From Epilithonimonas hispanica (GTDB taxonomy: Bacteria > Bacteroidota > Bacteroidia > Flavobacteriales > Weeksellaceae): 54,945 nucleotides of DNA. Position 1 is the stretch's first letter; each line of letters opens with the position of its first letter. The position numbers and the translations under genes were made by a program. Of the stretch, positions 26,801 to 34,311 are shown in pieces. A model generated the notes under the pieces. The model searched no databases. It was given only the letters and a program-made list of their open reading frames with translations, and was not told the DNA's origin. The stretch lies in the NCBI RefSeq assembly GCF_003385395.1, contig NZ_QNUG01000024.1:1-54945 (forward strand). Reading direction: 5' to 3'.

Positions 26801-28525
26801 TTGTATCTCAAAGATACTGAAAAATGAAAGCAATTCACAACTATGCGCCATCTGGACTTTGGTCAGTTAACGTTGTGTTGTATCTCAAAGATACTGAAAA
26901 ATGAAAGCAATTCACAACATATAATTGGATTATTGTTTTTGGCTGCTAGTTGTGTTGTATCTCAAAGATACTGAAAAATGAAAGCAATTCACAACCGATT
27001 GAGGGGTATCAAAAAACAATTGATAGTTGTGTTGTATCTCAAAGATACTGAAAAATGAAAGCAATTCACAACATAATGTAGAAACTCAGGATTTCATTAC
27101 TTGTTGTGTTGTATCTCAAAGATACTGAAAAATGAAAGCAATTCACAACTCCTTTTAAACAATCTTCTAATAATTTCTTGTTGTGTTGTATCTCAAAGAT
27201 ACTGAAAAATGAAAGCAATTCACAACTTAGTACCCAGAATTTCGGGGCGAAATGCGGTTGTGTTGTATCTCAAAGATACTGAAAAATGAAAGCAATTCAC
27301 AACTGCTGTTGGTGCTGGGCAATCACCGAGGGGGTTGTGTTGTATCTCAAAGATACTGAAAAATGAAAGCAATTCACAACTCAGCTCTTTCTCATCTGGT
27401 GGAAACATTTGTTGTGTTGTATCTCAAAGATACTGAAAAATGAAAGCAATTCACAACTTTAATTGTGACTTGCCCTGCCTGCGTGGTGTTGTGTTGTATC
27501 TCAAAGATACTGAAAAATGAAAGCAATTCACAACGATAAAATAGATCGGGATATGAAAAAAAATGTTGTGTTGTATCTCAAAGATACTGAAAAATGAAAG
27601 CAATTCACAACCAATCTCATCACGCACCGCGAAGAAGGTGCGTTGTGTTGTATCTCAAAGATACTGAAAAATGAAAGCAATTCACAACTAATTACAATGC
27701 TGGAACTGTAAGTTTCGAGTTGTGTTGTATCTCAAAGATACTGAAAAATGAAAGCAATTCACAACAGTAAATCAAATGGTACCATTCAATAATAAGTTGT
27801 GTTGTATCTCAAAGATACTGAAAAATGAAAGCAATTCACAACACAGCTATGTAATAAAACTTTTAGATCATCGTTGTGTTGTATCTCAAAGATACTGAAA
27901 AATGAAAGCAATTCACAACGACTGTCCGGCTTGCAACTTTACCAGAATCGTTGTGTTGTATCTCAAAGATACTGAAAAATGAAAGCAATTCACAACAGCA
28001 TAAGCGACAAACACTTTTTGTCCTTTGTTGTGTTGTATCTCAAAGATACTGAAAAATGAAAGCAATTCACAACAAAGTCCTCCGTAGCGTTAATCCAAGT
28101 AAGGTTGTGTTGTATCTCAAAGATACTGAAAAATGAAAGCAATTCACAACCCTTTTGTAATAGCATCTAATGCAACAGTCGTTGTGTTGTATCTCAAAGA
28201 TACTGAAAAATGAAAGCAATTCACAACGAGAAACTCTTTTTCAAGATGAGAAATTATGTTGTGTTGTATCTCAAAGATACTGAAAAATGAAAGCAATTCA
28301 CAACAGGCAAAACAAATAGGAGAAGTTCGCAGTTGTTGTGTTGTATCTCAAAGATACTGAAAAATGAAAGCAATTCACAACGGCAATTGCTTTGTTTGTA
28401 TCATCCGTGCTGTTGTGTTGTATCTCAAAGATACTGAAAAATGAAAGCAATTCACAACAAACTATACACCAATCAATATTCGGCAGATGTTGTGTTGTAT
28501 CTCAAAGATACTGAAAAATGAAAGC
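20866..28525 (-). CRISPR. Type II-C CRISPR array, 100 repeats and 99 spacers
   Basis: A 47-bp repeat, on the plus strand GTTGTGTTGTATCTC ... GCAATTCACAAC, alternates with 30-bp spacers. Repeat starts fit 20866 + 77k at every point checked, and the last start, 28489, is k = 99. Repeats appear identical except the last, which matches only its first 37 bases. Strand is given as minus because the tracrRNA anti-repeat pairs only with minus-strand crRNA (repeat starting GTTGTGAATTGCTTTCA). Spacer numbering below runs left to right. Spacers 12 and 78 are near-identical; no match to the rest of the window was noticed by eye. Confidence 0.97.
20866..28525 (-). promoter_or_regulatory. Promoter embedded in every CRISPR repeat
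   Basis: In the minus-strand repeat, TTG at repeat positions 2-4 is followed after 21 nt by TATCTTTG at positions 26-33, a perfect TAnnTTTG box. The identical octamer serves the deaD gene at 38458. Transcription from each would begin in the last 10 bases of the repeat or the first of the spacer. Neisseria II-C arrays are known to work this way; here it is inferred from sequence. Confidence 0.6.
28489..28525 (-). repeat. Truncated terminal CRISPR repeat
   Basis: Only the first 37 plus-strand bases match; the last 10 are replaced. On the minus strand this keeps repeat positions 11-47, including TATCTTTG, and loses the TTG and the tracrRNA-pairing start. It marks the oldest, leader-distal end. 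Confidence 0.85.
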
Positions 28526-28603
28526 GAATATTGAAACATGCTTTTTTGAACTTTATTTTGAATAAAATAGAAAAATAGATGACTCTAAGACAACCCCAAA
28601 ACA

Positions 28604-29503
28604 TCATTTTTCTAACCTCAAAACTACCGGAAAATGATCACTATATCCACCCATGTACCGTGAGCCGGAGTAGGTGCGATGAGGATATTTGTTATTCTTT
28701 TGGTCTTTATTTCTAAGTCGGGGACAGTTGTAGATTTCTGCTTGGATATTGCTTAATTTGAACTGTTCTATCAGCGATTGTTCAGTGTAAATAATCTGGT
28801 CAAAACAAACCCCTTTCTTACCGTGATAAGTAGAGAATTGATTGTTTTTGAAGAATGTTTCAAAAGGATTACTCAGGATTTTCTCTCCGTTATTCTTGTA
28901 AAGCAGTCCTTGCAAAGCTTCATTATCAGGATTTTCATTGAAGTCGCCCATTAGAATTACACTTTCATTTTTATCGGATAATTTTTGAATTGTTTCTTTC
29001 AACTTATCGATGATATAATCTCGTTGTGCTTTTTTAGCATCTTGATTTCTTTTGGAGGGTAGATGAACAACCAAAATATGTAGCTTTTTTCCTTGATATA
29101 AAAACTCTGTGTGTAATATATCTCTCGTATCAAATTCCTTCTCTTCATCCACCTGAAACTTCAAAGTTTGATAGCTTTCTAAAATCAATTTCGTCTTATC
29201 AAAAAGCAAAGCCACACTTAAGTTTCGAGAATCATTGGATGGTTCATAGATGATTTCGTAATCATTAATAGGAGAATCTTCTTTAATCAAATCCTCTAAT
29301 ACAGACCTCGCGCCAATCTCAGCCAAACCAATGACAGAAGGCAATTGTCCAAAATCTTCCTCAACAAAACGAAAGACATTAGTAATCTTTTTGATTTTCA
29401 GATAGTATTTGTAATCGTCCCAATTATTAAATCCGACTGTTTCTTGATTAGGTGGATAAAAGTTCTCGACATTATAGAAAAGAAATAACTCTTGGTTTGT
29501 CAT
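28604..29503 (-). CDS. Endonuclease/exonuclease/phosphatase-family protein
   Basis: A 299-residue EEP-fold hydrolase. Motifs in order: FYNVENFYPP at the start, GLAEIG (the metal-binding Glu), HLPSKRNQ, GDFNENPDNEAL, and the C-terminal SDHFPVVL with the catalytic Asp-His. These are all the residues needed for a Mg-dependent phosphoesterase; the substrate is unknown. No signal peptide. The ATG at 29503 is used; the frame continues to a TTG at 29548 inside corA. It follows the corA-like gene with one base between, so the two form an operon. Confidence 0.85.
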   Translation of the reverse strand: MTNQELFLFYNVENFYPPNQETVGFNNWDDYKYYLKIKKITNVFRFVEEDFGQLPSVIGLAEIGARSVLEDLIKEDSPINDYEIIYEPSNDSRNLSVALLFDKTKLILESYQTLKFQVDEEKEFDTRDILHTEFLYQGKKLHILVVHLPSKRNQDAKKAQRDYIIDKLKETIQKLSDKNESVILMGDFNENPDNEALQGLLYKNNGEKILSNPFETFFKNNQFSTYHGKKGVCFDQIIYTEQSLIEQFKLSNIQAEIYNCPRLRNKDQKNNKYPHRTYSGSRYMGGYSDHFPVVLRLEK

Positions 29504-29504
29504 T

Positions 29505-30407
29505 TTACCACTTCTTTCTTCGGGTGTAGATAAAAGTGCAAACCACAATCAGGAGCATCAGTCCCAAAGTATAAAAATAACCGTGTTTATGATGCAGTTC
29601 CGGCATATTATCGAAGTTCATTCCATATATTCCGGCAATGAAAGTAATCGGTAAAAAGTAAACCGAATAGATGGCCAAAAGTTTCATCACCTGATTTGCC
29701 TTCTGGTCAGACAAAGCCAAAAACATAGAAATAAGGTTGACTGTTTGAGCATTCACGTGGTCAAAGTCGGCAATAACGTCTTTCTGTTTATCCAGTAAAT
29801 CCATCACTTCGACATCATCAAGCTCCAGGTTTTTGAACTTCGAAATCCATTCTCCCGAGATATTCAGGATTCTGGTATTGAGACCCGATTTTCTTTTCAG
29901 TTTGTAAAGTCTTCGGATTTGGTTGGTTTGATTGGTGTTTTTAAGAAAGATTTCGTTTTCCATAGCGTCCATCACTTCCAACAGCGTCTGACTCTCATCA
30001 TCAAAGGTTTTCATCACCTTCAAAGCCAATCGAAGCGCCAACTTGTCACGCGAAATATTCTCAGGATTATCTTTTTTCAGTTCCTCACAAACTTCATTGA
30101 TGCTTTTACTTTTCACCCTATGAGTCGTGATAATCAACTTCGGTAACAGAAAAATCCCCAATTTACTGCTGATATCACTGATGCTGTTGAGATTACGCCT
30201 TTCGAGGTCTGTAGATTCTCTGGTCAGGAAAAACTTCACGTTGTCCACTTCTTCGTATTTGGGAAGGTGGTTGGGGTCTATCGTGTCCTCCAGCAAAAGG
30301 TAATTGATATGATAACGCTCGTGCAAAAACTGAAGGTCTTCTTCCGTCGGCGCAGTCACATCAATCCATTCCCAGTTGGCGGTTTTGTATTTCTGTTCTA
30401 TCGGCAT
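29505..30407 (-). CDS. corA: CorA-type divalent metal (Mg/Co) channel
   Basis: A 300-residue CorA-family protein. A long soluble, largely helical N-terminal part precedes two C-terminal membrane helices. The selectivity motif is present as IYGMNFD between them, and the protein ends with a basic RRKKW. It forms pentameric magnesium channels in the inner membrane. It is upstream of, and probably cotranscribed with, the EEP-fold hydrolase. Confidence 0.92.
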   Translation of the reverse strand: MPIEQKYKTANWEWIDVTAPTEEDLQFLHERYHINYLLLEDTIDPNHLPKYEEVDNVKFFLTRESTDLERRNLNSISDISSKLGIFLLPKLIITTHRVKSKSINEVCEELKKDNPENISRDKLALRLALKVMKTFDDESQTLLEVMDAMENEIFLKNTNQTNQIRRLYKLKRKSGLNTRILNISGEWISKFKNLELDDVEVMDLLDKQKDVIADFDHVNAQTVNLISMFLALSDQKANQVMKLLAIYSVYFLPITFIAGIYGMNFDNMPELHHKHGYFYTLGLMLLIVVCTFIYTRRKKW

Positions 30408-30453
30408 TTAACAAAACTAAATAAAATCTCAGTAATAATAATCATTTTTATTA

Positions 30454-30547
30454 GGGCAACTTAATCCGCCTGAGTTTATCCTGAGCTTGTCGAAGGGCTC
30501 CCAATCTTTTCACTCCACTGCGTTGTGTAAAAAGGAGTTCCGCTCAA
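30454..30547. repeat. Dispersed intergenic repeat, copy A
   Basis: It opens GGGCAACTTAATCCGCCT, contains CCCAATCTTTT, and ends AAAAAGGAGTTCCGCTCAA. The same blocks in the same order occur at 36470-36577. Copy A also holds TCCTGAGCTTGTCGAAGGGC, a second small repeat also found near 53823 and 53902. No gene is seen in the 330 bases from 30408 to 30737. Confidence 0.7.
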
Positions 30548-30634
30548 ACCTAACGAAGTGGTCTATCGATTCCAATAAAAATAAATAAGAAATTAGAGAT
30601 AAGTCGGGTTGCGAGCGATTCAATGTTTTATATC

Positions 30635-30694
30635 TCGTCAGTTCGAGTAAAAAATGATTTGCAATGAAATGGAAAATCATTTTTGTATCGAGAA
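30635..30694 (+). repeat. 60-bp palindromic repeat, copy 1, left of the GIY-YIG gene
   Basis: Begins TCGTCAGTTCGAG and ends GTATCGAGAA. Inside, AAAAATGATTT (30650-30660) and AAATCATTTTT (30674-30684) form a perfect 11-bp stem. Copy 2 at 31047 differs at only three bases. Confidence 0.85.
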
Positions 30695-30737
30695 TTTATT
30701 TTCATAAACCAATCCTTAAATATCTTATATTTAAGTT

Positions 30738-31031
30738 ATGCAAAATTCTTACGTTTATATTTTACATTGTTCAGACGATACATATTATACAGGAGTTACA
30801 GGAAATGTCTACAAACGATTTGACGAACATCAGGATGGGAAATATTTTGGTTCCTACACATTTGATAGAAGACCAGTTCAATTAGTTTATTACTCTCATT
30901 TTACTGATATTGAGTTAGCAATAGTTTTCGAGAAAAAAATTAAGAAATGGTCAAGAGCAAAAAAGCTGGCTTTGATAGAAGGGAGATATGAAGACCTTCC
31001 TAATCTTGCTAAAAAAAATTTCAAGAAGTAA
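30738..31031 (+). CDS. Small GIY-YIG nuclease-domain protein
   Basis: A 97-residue stand-alone GIY-YIG domain (URI/YhbQ type). Readable motifs are YVYIL at residues 5-9 and YYTGVTGN at 16-23 (the GIY and YIG strands), the catalytic Arg27 (YKRFDEH), and a Glu in VFEKKIKKW. Such proteins cut or nick DNA in homing enzymes and UvrC, but most free-standing copies in Bacteroidota are uncharacterised. It is framed by 60-bp direct repeats and followed by a third, inverted relative, so it may be part of a small repeat-associated element. Confidence 0.9.
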   Translation: MQNSYVYILHCSDDTYYTGVTGNVYKRFDEHQDGKYFGSYTFDRRPVQLVYYSHFTDIELAIVFEKKIKKWSRAKKLALIEGRYEDLPNLAKKNFKK

Positions 31032-31046
31032 TTTTAGGTTAGAATT

Positions 31047-31106
31047 TCGTCAGTTCGAGTAAAAAATAATTTGTAATGAAATGGAAAATTATTTTTGTAT
31101 CGAGAA
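31047..31106 (+). repeat. 60-bp palindromic repeat, copy 2, right of the GIY-YIG gene
   Basis: Same length and ends as copy 1. Both arms of its stem have changed so that pairing is kept (TAATTT with AAATTA instead of TGATTT with AAATCA). The third difference lies in the loop. Confidence 0.85.
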
Positions 31107-31121
31107 CTATATATTAAAGGC

Positions 31122-31163
31122 TTCTCGATACGCTTCGCTGTACTACGCTACTCGAAGTGACGA
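31122..31163 (-). repeat. Inverted, divergent relative of the 60-bp repeat
   Basis: On the minus strand it begins TTCGTCACTTCGAGTA and ends GTATCGAGAA, the same termini as copies 1 and 2, around a different core (GCGTAGTACAGCGAAGC). Confidence 0.65.
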
Positions 31164-31241
31164 ATTTCAAAGGTTTATTGTACGCTAAAATATGATAGAA
31201 AAAATCTGTCAATCTGAAACTTATGTATTAAATAAAATATC

Positions 31242-31249
31242 TATTTTTG
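31242..31249 (+). promoter_or_regulatory. -7 box of the fabH gene
   Basis: TATTTTTG, a perfect TAnnTTTG, 25 nt before the ATG at 31275. No clear -33 TTG. Confidence 0.5.
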
Positions 31250-31274
31250 CGGATATTTTTATCAAATTCTAAAA

Positions 31275-32297
31275 ATGTTTAAAAGCGTAATAACCGGAGT
31301 AGGACACTACGTTCCGGAAAATATAGTAACAAACGACGACCTTTCTAAGTTGATGACTACCAATGATGAATGGATTACGGAAAGAACAGGAATCAAAGAA
31401 AGAAGACATCGTGCCAACCGAGTAGATTCTGAAGAAACCACATCTTTTTACGGTTTCAAAGCTTCAGAAATCGCTCTTAAAAATGCGAATCTCACAGCAA
31501 AAGACATTGATTATATTGTTTTCGCAACATTGTCACCTGATTATTTCTTTCCGGGTTCCGGAGTTCTTTTGCAAGAAATGTTGGGTTGCGACACGATTGG
31601 AGCTTTGGATGTAAGAAATCAATGTTCTGGTTTTGTCTATGCAATGAGCGTTGCAGATGCATTTATCAAGTCTGGACTTTATAAAAATGTTTTGGTTGTA
31701 GGCGCGGAGATTCATTCATTTGGTTTGGATATGAGTGATAGAGGACGTGGCGTTTCTGTTATCTTCGGAGATGGAGCAGGAGCCGTAGTTTTATCAGCAA
31801 GCGAAGATGAAAATGCAAAAGGAATCTTATCTGTTAATATGCATTCCGAAGGAAAATATGCCGAAGAACTAGCCGTGAAATTCCCTGGAACCAAATTAGG
31901 CTGGAGCGATGTTTTATTGAATAATCCAGATTCTTTGACAGCAGAAGATATTTATCCTGTGATGAACGGAAACTTTGTTTTCAAACACGCGGTTACAAGA
32001 TTTCCGGAAACGATTTTGGAGGCTCTTGAAAAAGCTGGGAAAAAGATTGAAGATTTAGATTTATTAATTCCTCACCAAGCAAATATCAGAATTGCACAAT
32101 ATGTTCAGCAATTATTGCATTTACCAGACGAAAAAGTATTTGTGAATATTCAAAAATATGGCAATACAACCGCCGCATCTATTCCTATTGCTTTGAGCGA
32201 AGCCATCTTGGAAGGGAGAATGAAACGTGGAGATTTGGTTTGTCTTTCAGCCTTTGGAAGTGGTTTCACTTGGGGAAGTGTTTTGTTTGAATATTAA
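31275..32297 (+). CDS. fabH: 3-oxoacyl-ACP synthase III (KAS III)
   Basis: A 340-residue thiolase-fold condensing enzyme. The catalytic triad is Cys117 (RNQCSGF), His267 (IPHQAN) and Asn297 (YGNTTAAS), all intact. It condenses an acyl-CoA primer with malonyl-ACP to start fatty-acid synthesis. The usual partners plsX and rpmF are absent, so this may be a secondary KAS III copy or one for branched or special acyl chains. It is monocistronic and converges on the ohr operon. Confidence 0.9.
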   Translation: MFKSVITGVGHYVPENIVTNDDLSKLMTTNDEWITERTGIKERRHRANRVDSEETTSFYGFKASEIALKNANLTAKDIDYIVFATLSPDYFFPGSGVLLQEMLGCDTIGALDVRNQCSGFVYAMSVADAFIKSGLYKNVLVVGAEIHSFGLDMSDRGRGVSVIFGDGAGAVVLSASEDENAKGILSVNMHSEGKYAEELAVKFPGTKLGWSDVLLNNPDSLTAEDIYPVMNGNFVFKHAVTRFPETILEALEKAGKKIEDLDLLIPHQANIRIAQYVQQLLHLPDEKVFVNIQKYGNTTAASIPIALSEAILEGRMKRGDLVCLSAFGSGFTWGSVLFEY

Positions 32298-32328
32298 GTC
32301 AATTCAATTTAAGATATGAAATAGAAAA

Positions 32329-32452
32329 ACCACAAAAGTCACAAAAGATTCTTAATGATTAAAGTAATTCAAAAGTTTTAAAAAAGTATTAATTATGAGC
32401 ATTTAACTTATTTGCTCTTTAAAGTAAAATTTACTTTTGTGACTTTTGTGGT
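32329..32452. repeat. Inverted repeat between convergent operons
   Basis: ACCACAAAAGTCACAAAAG at 32329-32347 is exactly inverted at 32434-32452. The same 18-mer core forms the inverted pair at 9287/9648, so this is a dispersed family. Confidence 0.75.
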
Positions 32453-32460
32453 GAAAAAAC

Positions 32461-32498
32461 AAAAAGAGCTATTCGGATTTCCAAATAGCTCTTTTTTT
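32461..32498. terminator. Bidirectional terminator between fabH and ohrR
   Basis: AAAAAGAGCTATT pairs with AATAGCTCTTTTT, with T-runs on both strands. It touches the ohrR stop codon. Confidence 0.85.
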
Positions 32499-32925
32499 AT
32501 TGACTGATTTTGTTGATAACTTTATCGGATAATGATTTCAATTGTTGCATATCCTCCGGACTCAGTTGAAGCGATTCCAAAATCTGCATTGGTACACAAC
32601 TGGCTTTTTCCTTCAATTGATGACCTTTTTCTGTAAGTTGGATTTTGACAACACGTTCGTCATCTTTGCTTCGGGTGCGTGAGAGATAAGATTTGCTTTC
32701 TAATCTTTTGAGCAAAGGCGTCAAAGTACCGTTGTCCAATTGCAGTATTTCTCCCAACTGATTGACGGTCAAATCGTCTTTTTCCCAAAGCGCCATCATC
32801 GTGATATATTGTGGATAGGTAAGACCAATCTCGTTTAAAATCGGACGATACGCCTGCATAATCTCACGATGCAAAACATAGACGGAAAAGCACAGTTGCT
32901 TGTCCAATTTTAATAAGTCTTCCAT
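32497..32925 (-). CDS. ohrR: MarR-family peroxide sensor OhrR
   Basis: A 142-residue winged-helix regulator. Cys12 in DKQLCFSVY is the conserved peroxide-reactive cysteine of OhrR. Cys109 in KASCVPMQ could be the resolving cysteine of two-Cys types. The wing and recognition helices are at about 50-95 (TVNQLGEILQLDNGTLTPLL, then DDERVVKIQLT). It should repress the ohr operon until oxidised by organic hydroperoxide. It is the last gene of the ohr-nitroreductase-ohrR operon, 8 nt after the nitroreductase. Confidence 0.88.
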   Translation of the reverse strand: MEDLLKLDKQLCFSVYVLHREIMQAYRPILNEIGLTYPQYITMMALWEKDDLTVNQLGEILQLDNGTLTPLLKRLESKSYLSRTRSKDDERVVKIQLTEKGHQLKEKASCVPMQILESLQLSPEDMQQLKSLSDKVINKISQ

Positions 32926-32933
32926 ATCTCTAA

Positions 32934-33569
32934 TTATTTATATTCTAAAACGAATTCCTCTTTCGGAACTCTCACTTTTTTCATCGGTGCAATCCAGTCA
33001 CGTGATGGGTCAGAAACGCCAACGTACATTAGCGAAACGCTTCTCAATCCGTGTTTTTCTAATTCCAAAACCTTGTCGATAACCGCATTGTCAAAACCTT
33101 CAACTGGTGTAGAATCTACCTTAAGTTCTGCTGCTTGTGCCAATGCTAGACCTAGTGCAATGTAAGTTTGACGTGCTGTATGCGCAAAGTTTTTTTCTGC
33201 TTCCTCTTCAAGATAGATCGATTTTAACTTATCAGTATAACTTCCGAAACGGCCTCTTGGCAATTCTCTCTCATCCGTTGTGAAGTCATAGACTTTATCA
33301 ATTCTTTCTGCTGTATATCTATCCCAAGCCGCGAAGATGATAATGTGAGAAGCTTCTCTCATACATTCTGGATTAAGAGCACCTTCTGATAATTGGTCTT
33401 TCAAATCCTGATTCTCAACCACCAATATTTTGAAAGGCTGAAGACCTGATGAAGTAGGCGCTAATCTTGCTGCTTCAACAATTTTATCGATATTTTCCTG
33501 ACTTACTTTTTCTGATGGATTATATGCTTTTACAGCGTGTCTCCATTTTAGATTTTCTATTAATGACAT
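32934..33569 (-). CDS. Nitroreductase-family NAD(P)H-dependent oxidoreductase
   Basis: A 211-residue flavin enzyme of the NfsB/FRP type. FMN-binding features are the N-terminal WRHAVKAYNP and AARLAPTSSGLQPFKILVVE, and the C-terminal LRSVSLMYVGVSDPSRDW. It is a cytosolic FMN dimer that reduces quinones or nitro compounds. It lies between ohr and ohrR, so it is likely induced by organic peroxide and may deal with quinone or aldehyde by-products. Confidence 0.88.
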   Translation of the reverse strand: MSLIENLKWRHAVKAYNPSEKVSQENIDKIVEAARLAPTSSGLQPFKILVVENQDLKDQLSEGALNPECMREASHIIIFAAWDRYTAERIDKVYDFTTDERELPRGRFGSYTDKLKSIYLEEEAEKNFAHTARQTYIALGLALAQAAELKVDSTPVEGFDNAVIDKVLELEKHGLRSVSLMYVGVSDPSRDWIAPMKKVRVPKEEFVLEYK

Positions 33570-33578
33570 TTTATATTT

Positions 33579-34001
33579 TTAGTTGTTAGAAACGGTTAAT
33601 TTAACTTCGATATTTCCTCTTGTAGCATTAGAGTAAGGACATATTTGATGAGCCTTTTCAATCAATTCCTGAGCTTGTTCCAAAGAAACTCCCGGGATGT
33701 TGGCGTGTAATTCAGCTTCCAAACCAAATCCTCCATTTTCGATTTGTCCAATTCCTACTTTTGCAGTTACAGTAGTTTCACCAGTTTCGATTTTGCTTTG
33801 TTTGATAATAAGGTTCAAAGCGCTGTCAAAACAAGCTGAATAACCTGCAGCAAAAAGCATTTCTGGATTAGCATAATCGTCATTTGCGCCACCTAAACCT
33901 TTTGGCATTCTAACTTCTAAATCCAGAACTCCGTTGTCACTTTTAACGTTTCCGTTTCTTCCTCCTTTGGCAGTTGCGCCAATGCTATACAATGTTTTCA
34001 T
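33579..34001 (-). CDS. ohr: Organic hydroperoxide resistance protein (Ohr/OsmC)
   Basis: A 140-residue Ohr. The two redox cysteines are Cys57 (AGYSACFDSAL) and Cys121 (HQICPYSNATRGN), and Arg16 is in place. It reduces fatty-acid and alkyl hydroperoxides with lipoyl-linked electrons. The frame runs up to a TTG at 34031, but that codon lies inside the promoter -7 box, so the ATG at 34001 is used. First gene of a three-gene operon with its own repressor. Confidence 0.93.
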   Translation of the reverse strand: MKTLYSIGATAKGGRNGNVKSDNGVLDLEVRMPKGLGGANDDYANPEMLFAAGYSACFDSALNLIIKQSKIETGETTVTAKVGIGQIENGGFGLEAELHANIPGVSLEQAQELIEKAHQICPYSNATRGNIEVKLTVSNN

Positions 34002-34028
34002 TTTTATTAAATTAATAATTTGATGACA

Positions 34029-34061
34029 CAAATGTATGGCGGAAAATTATATTGTGCACAA
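34029..34061 (-). promoter_or_regulatory. ohr operon promoter
   Basis: On the minus strand TACATTTG occupies 34036-34029. A TTG in the left half of the palindrome lies 22 nt upstream, so the operator covers the -33 region. Confidence 0.65.
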
Positions 34062-34066
34062 TATAA
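34047..34066. promoter_or_regulatory. OhrR operator palindrome
   Basis: TTATATTGTGCACAATATAA is a perfect 20-bp palindrome at the -33 element of the ohr promoter, the size and symmetry expected for a MarR/OhrR dimer. Confidence 0.8.
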
Positions 34067-34260
34067 AATAAAGTTTATATCAAAATCTATTATTGACGAA
34101 AACTATATAGAATTATTTCTACAGAACTAGCCTTTTTACGTCTCTTTCAGAATATGAAAATAATTGTCTACCATCAATTTGATTTCTTGCAGTGTTTTAA
34201 GGTATTGATTATTAGTTGTTTGTTTCTTGTTTTGTTAGGTTTATCAAACAAAAAACCATT

Positions 34261-34277
34261 TTGGCACGGAATTTACA
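34261..34277 (+). promoter_or_regulatory. Sigma-54-like promoter
   Basis: TTGGCACGGAATTTACA matches the -24/-12 consensus TTGGCACG-N4-TTGC, with GG and the -12 element exactly 12 bp apart; the -12 GC is AC here. Predicted start near 34288, 24 nt before the ATG. Confidence 0.55.
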
Positions 34278-34311
34278 ATTATGTCCCTTGTAAAATTTAA
34301 AATTTAAAAAT

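Noticed and set aside
21214-27408. Five minus-strand reading frames of about 60 codons inside the array, all sharing CELLSFFSIFEIQHN and VVNCFHFSVSLRYNT
   Set aside because: They are translations of CRISPR repeats and spacers in one frame, not genes.
20866-28525. Plus-strand transcription of the array from the cas-side leader
   Set aside because: The tracrRNA anti-repeat with its terminator is on the minus strand and pairs only with minus-strand crRNA, and the repeats carry a minus-strand promoter. The leader may still be the acquisition end.
29504-29548. 15-residue N-terminal extension of the EEP hydrolase
   Set aside because: It begins at a TTG inside corA; the ATG one base after the corA stop is the natural coupled start.
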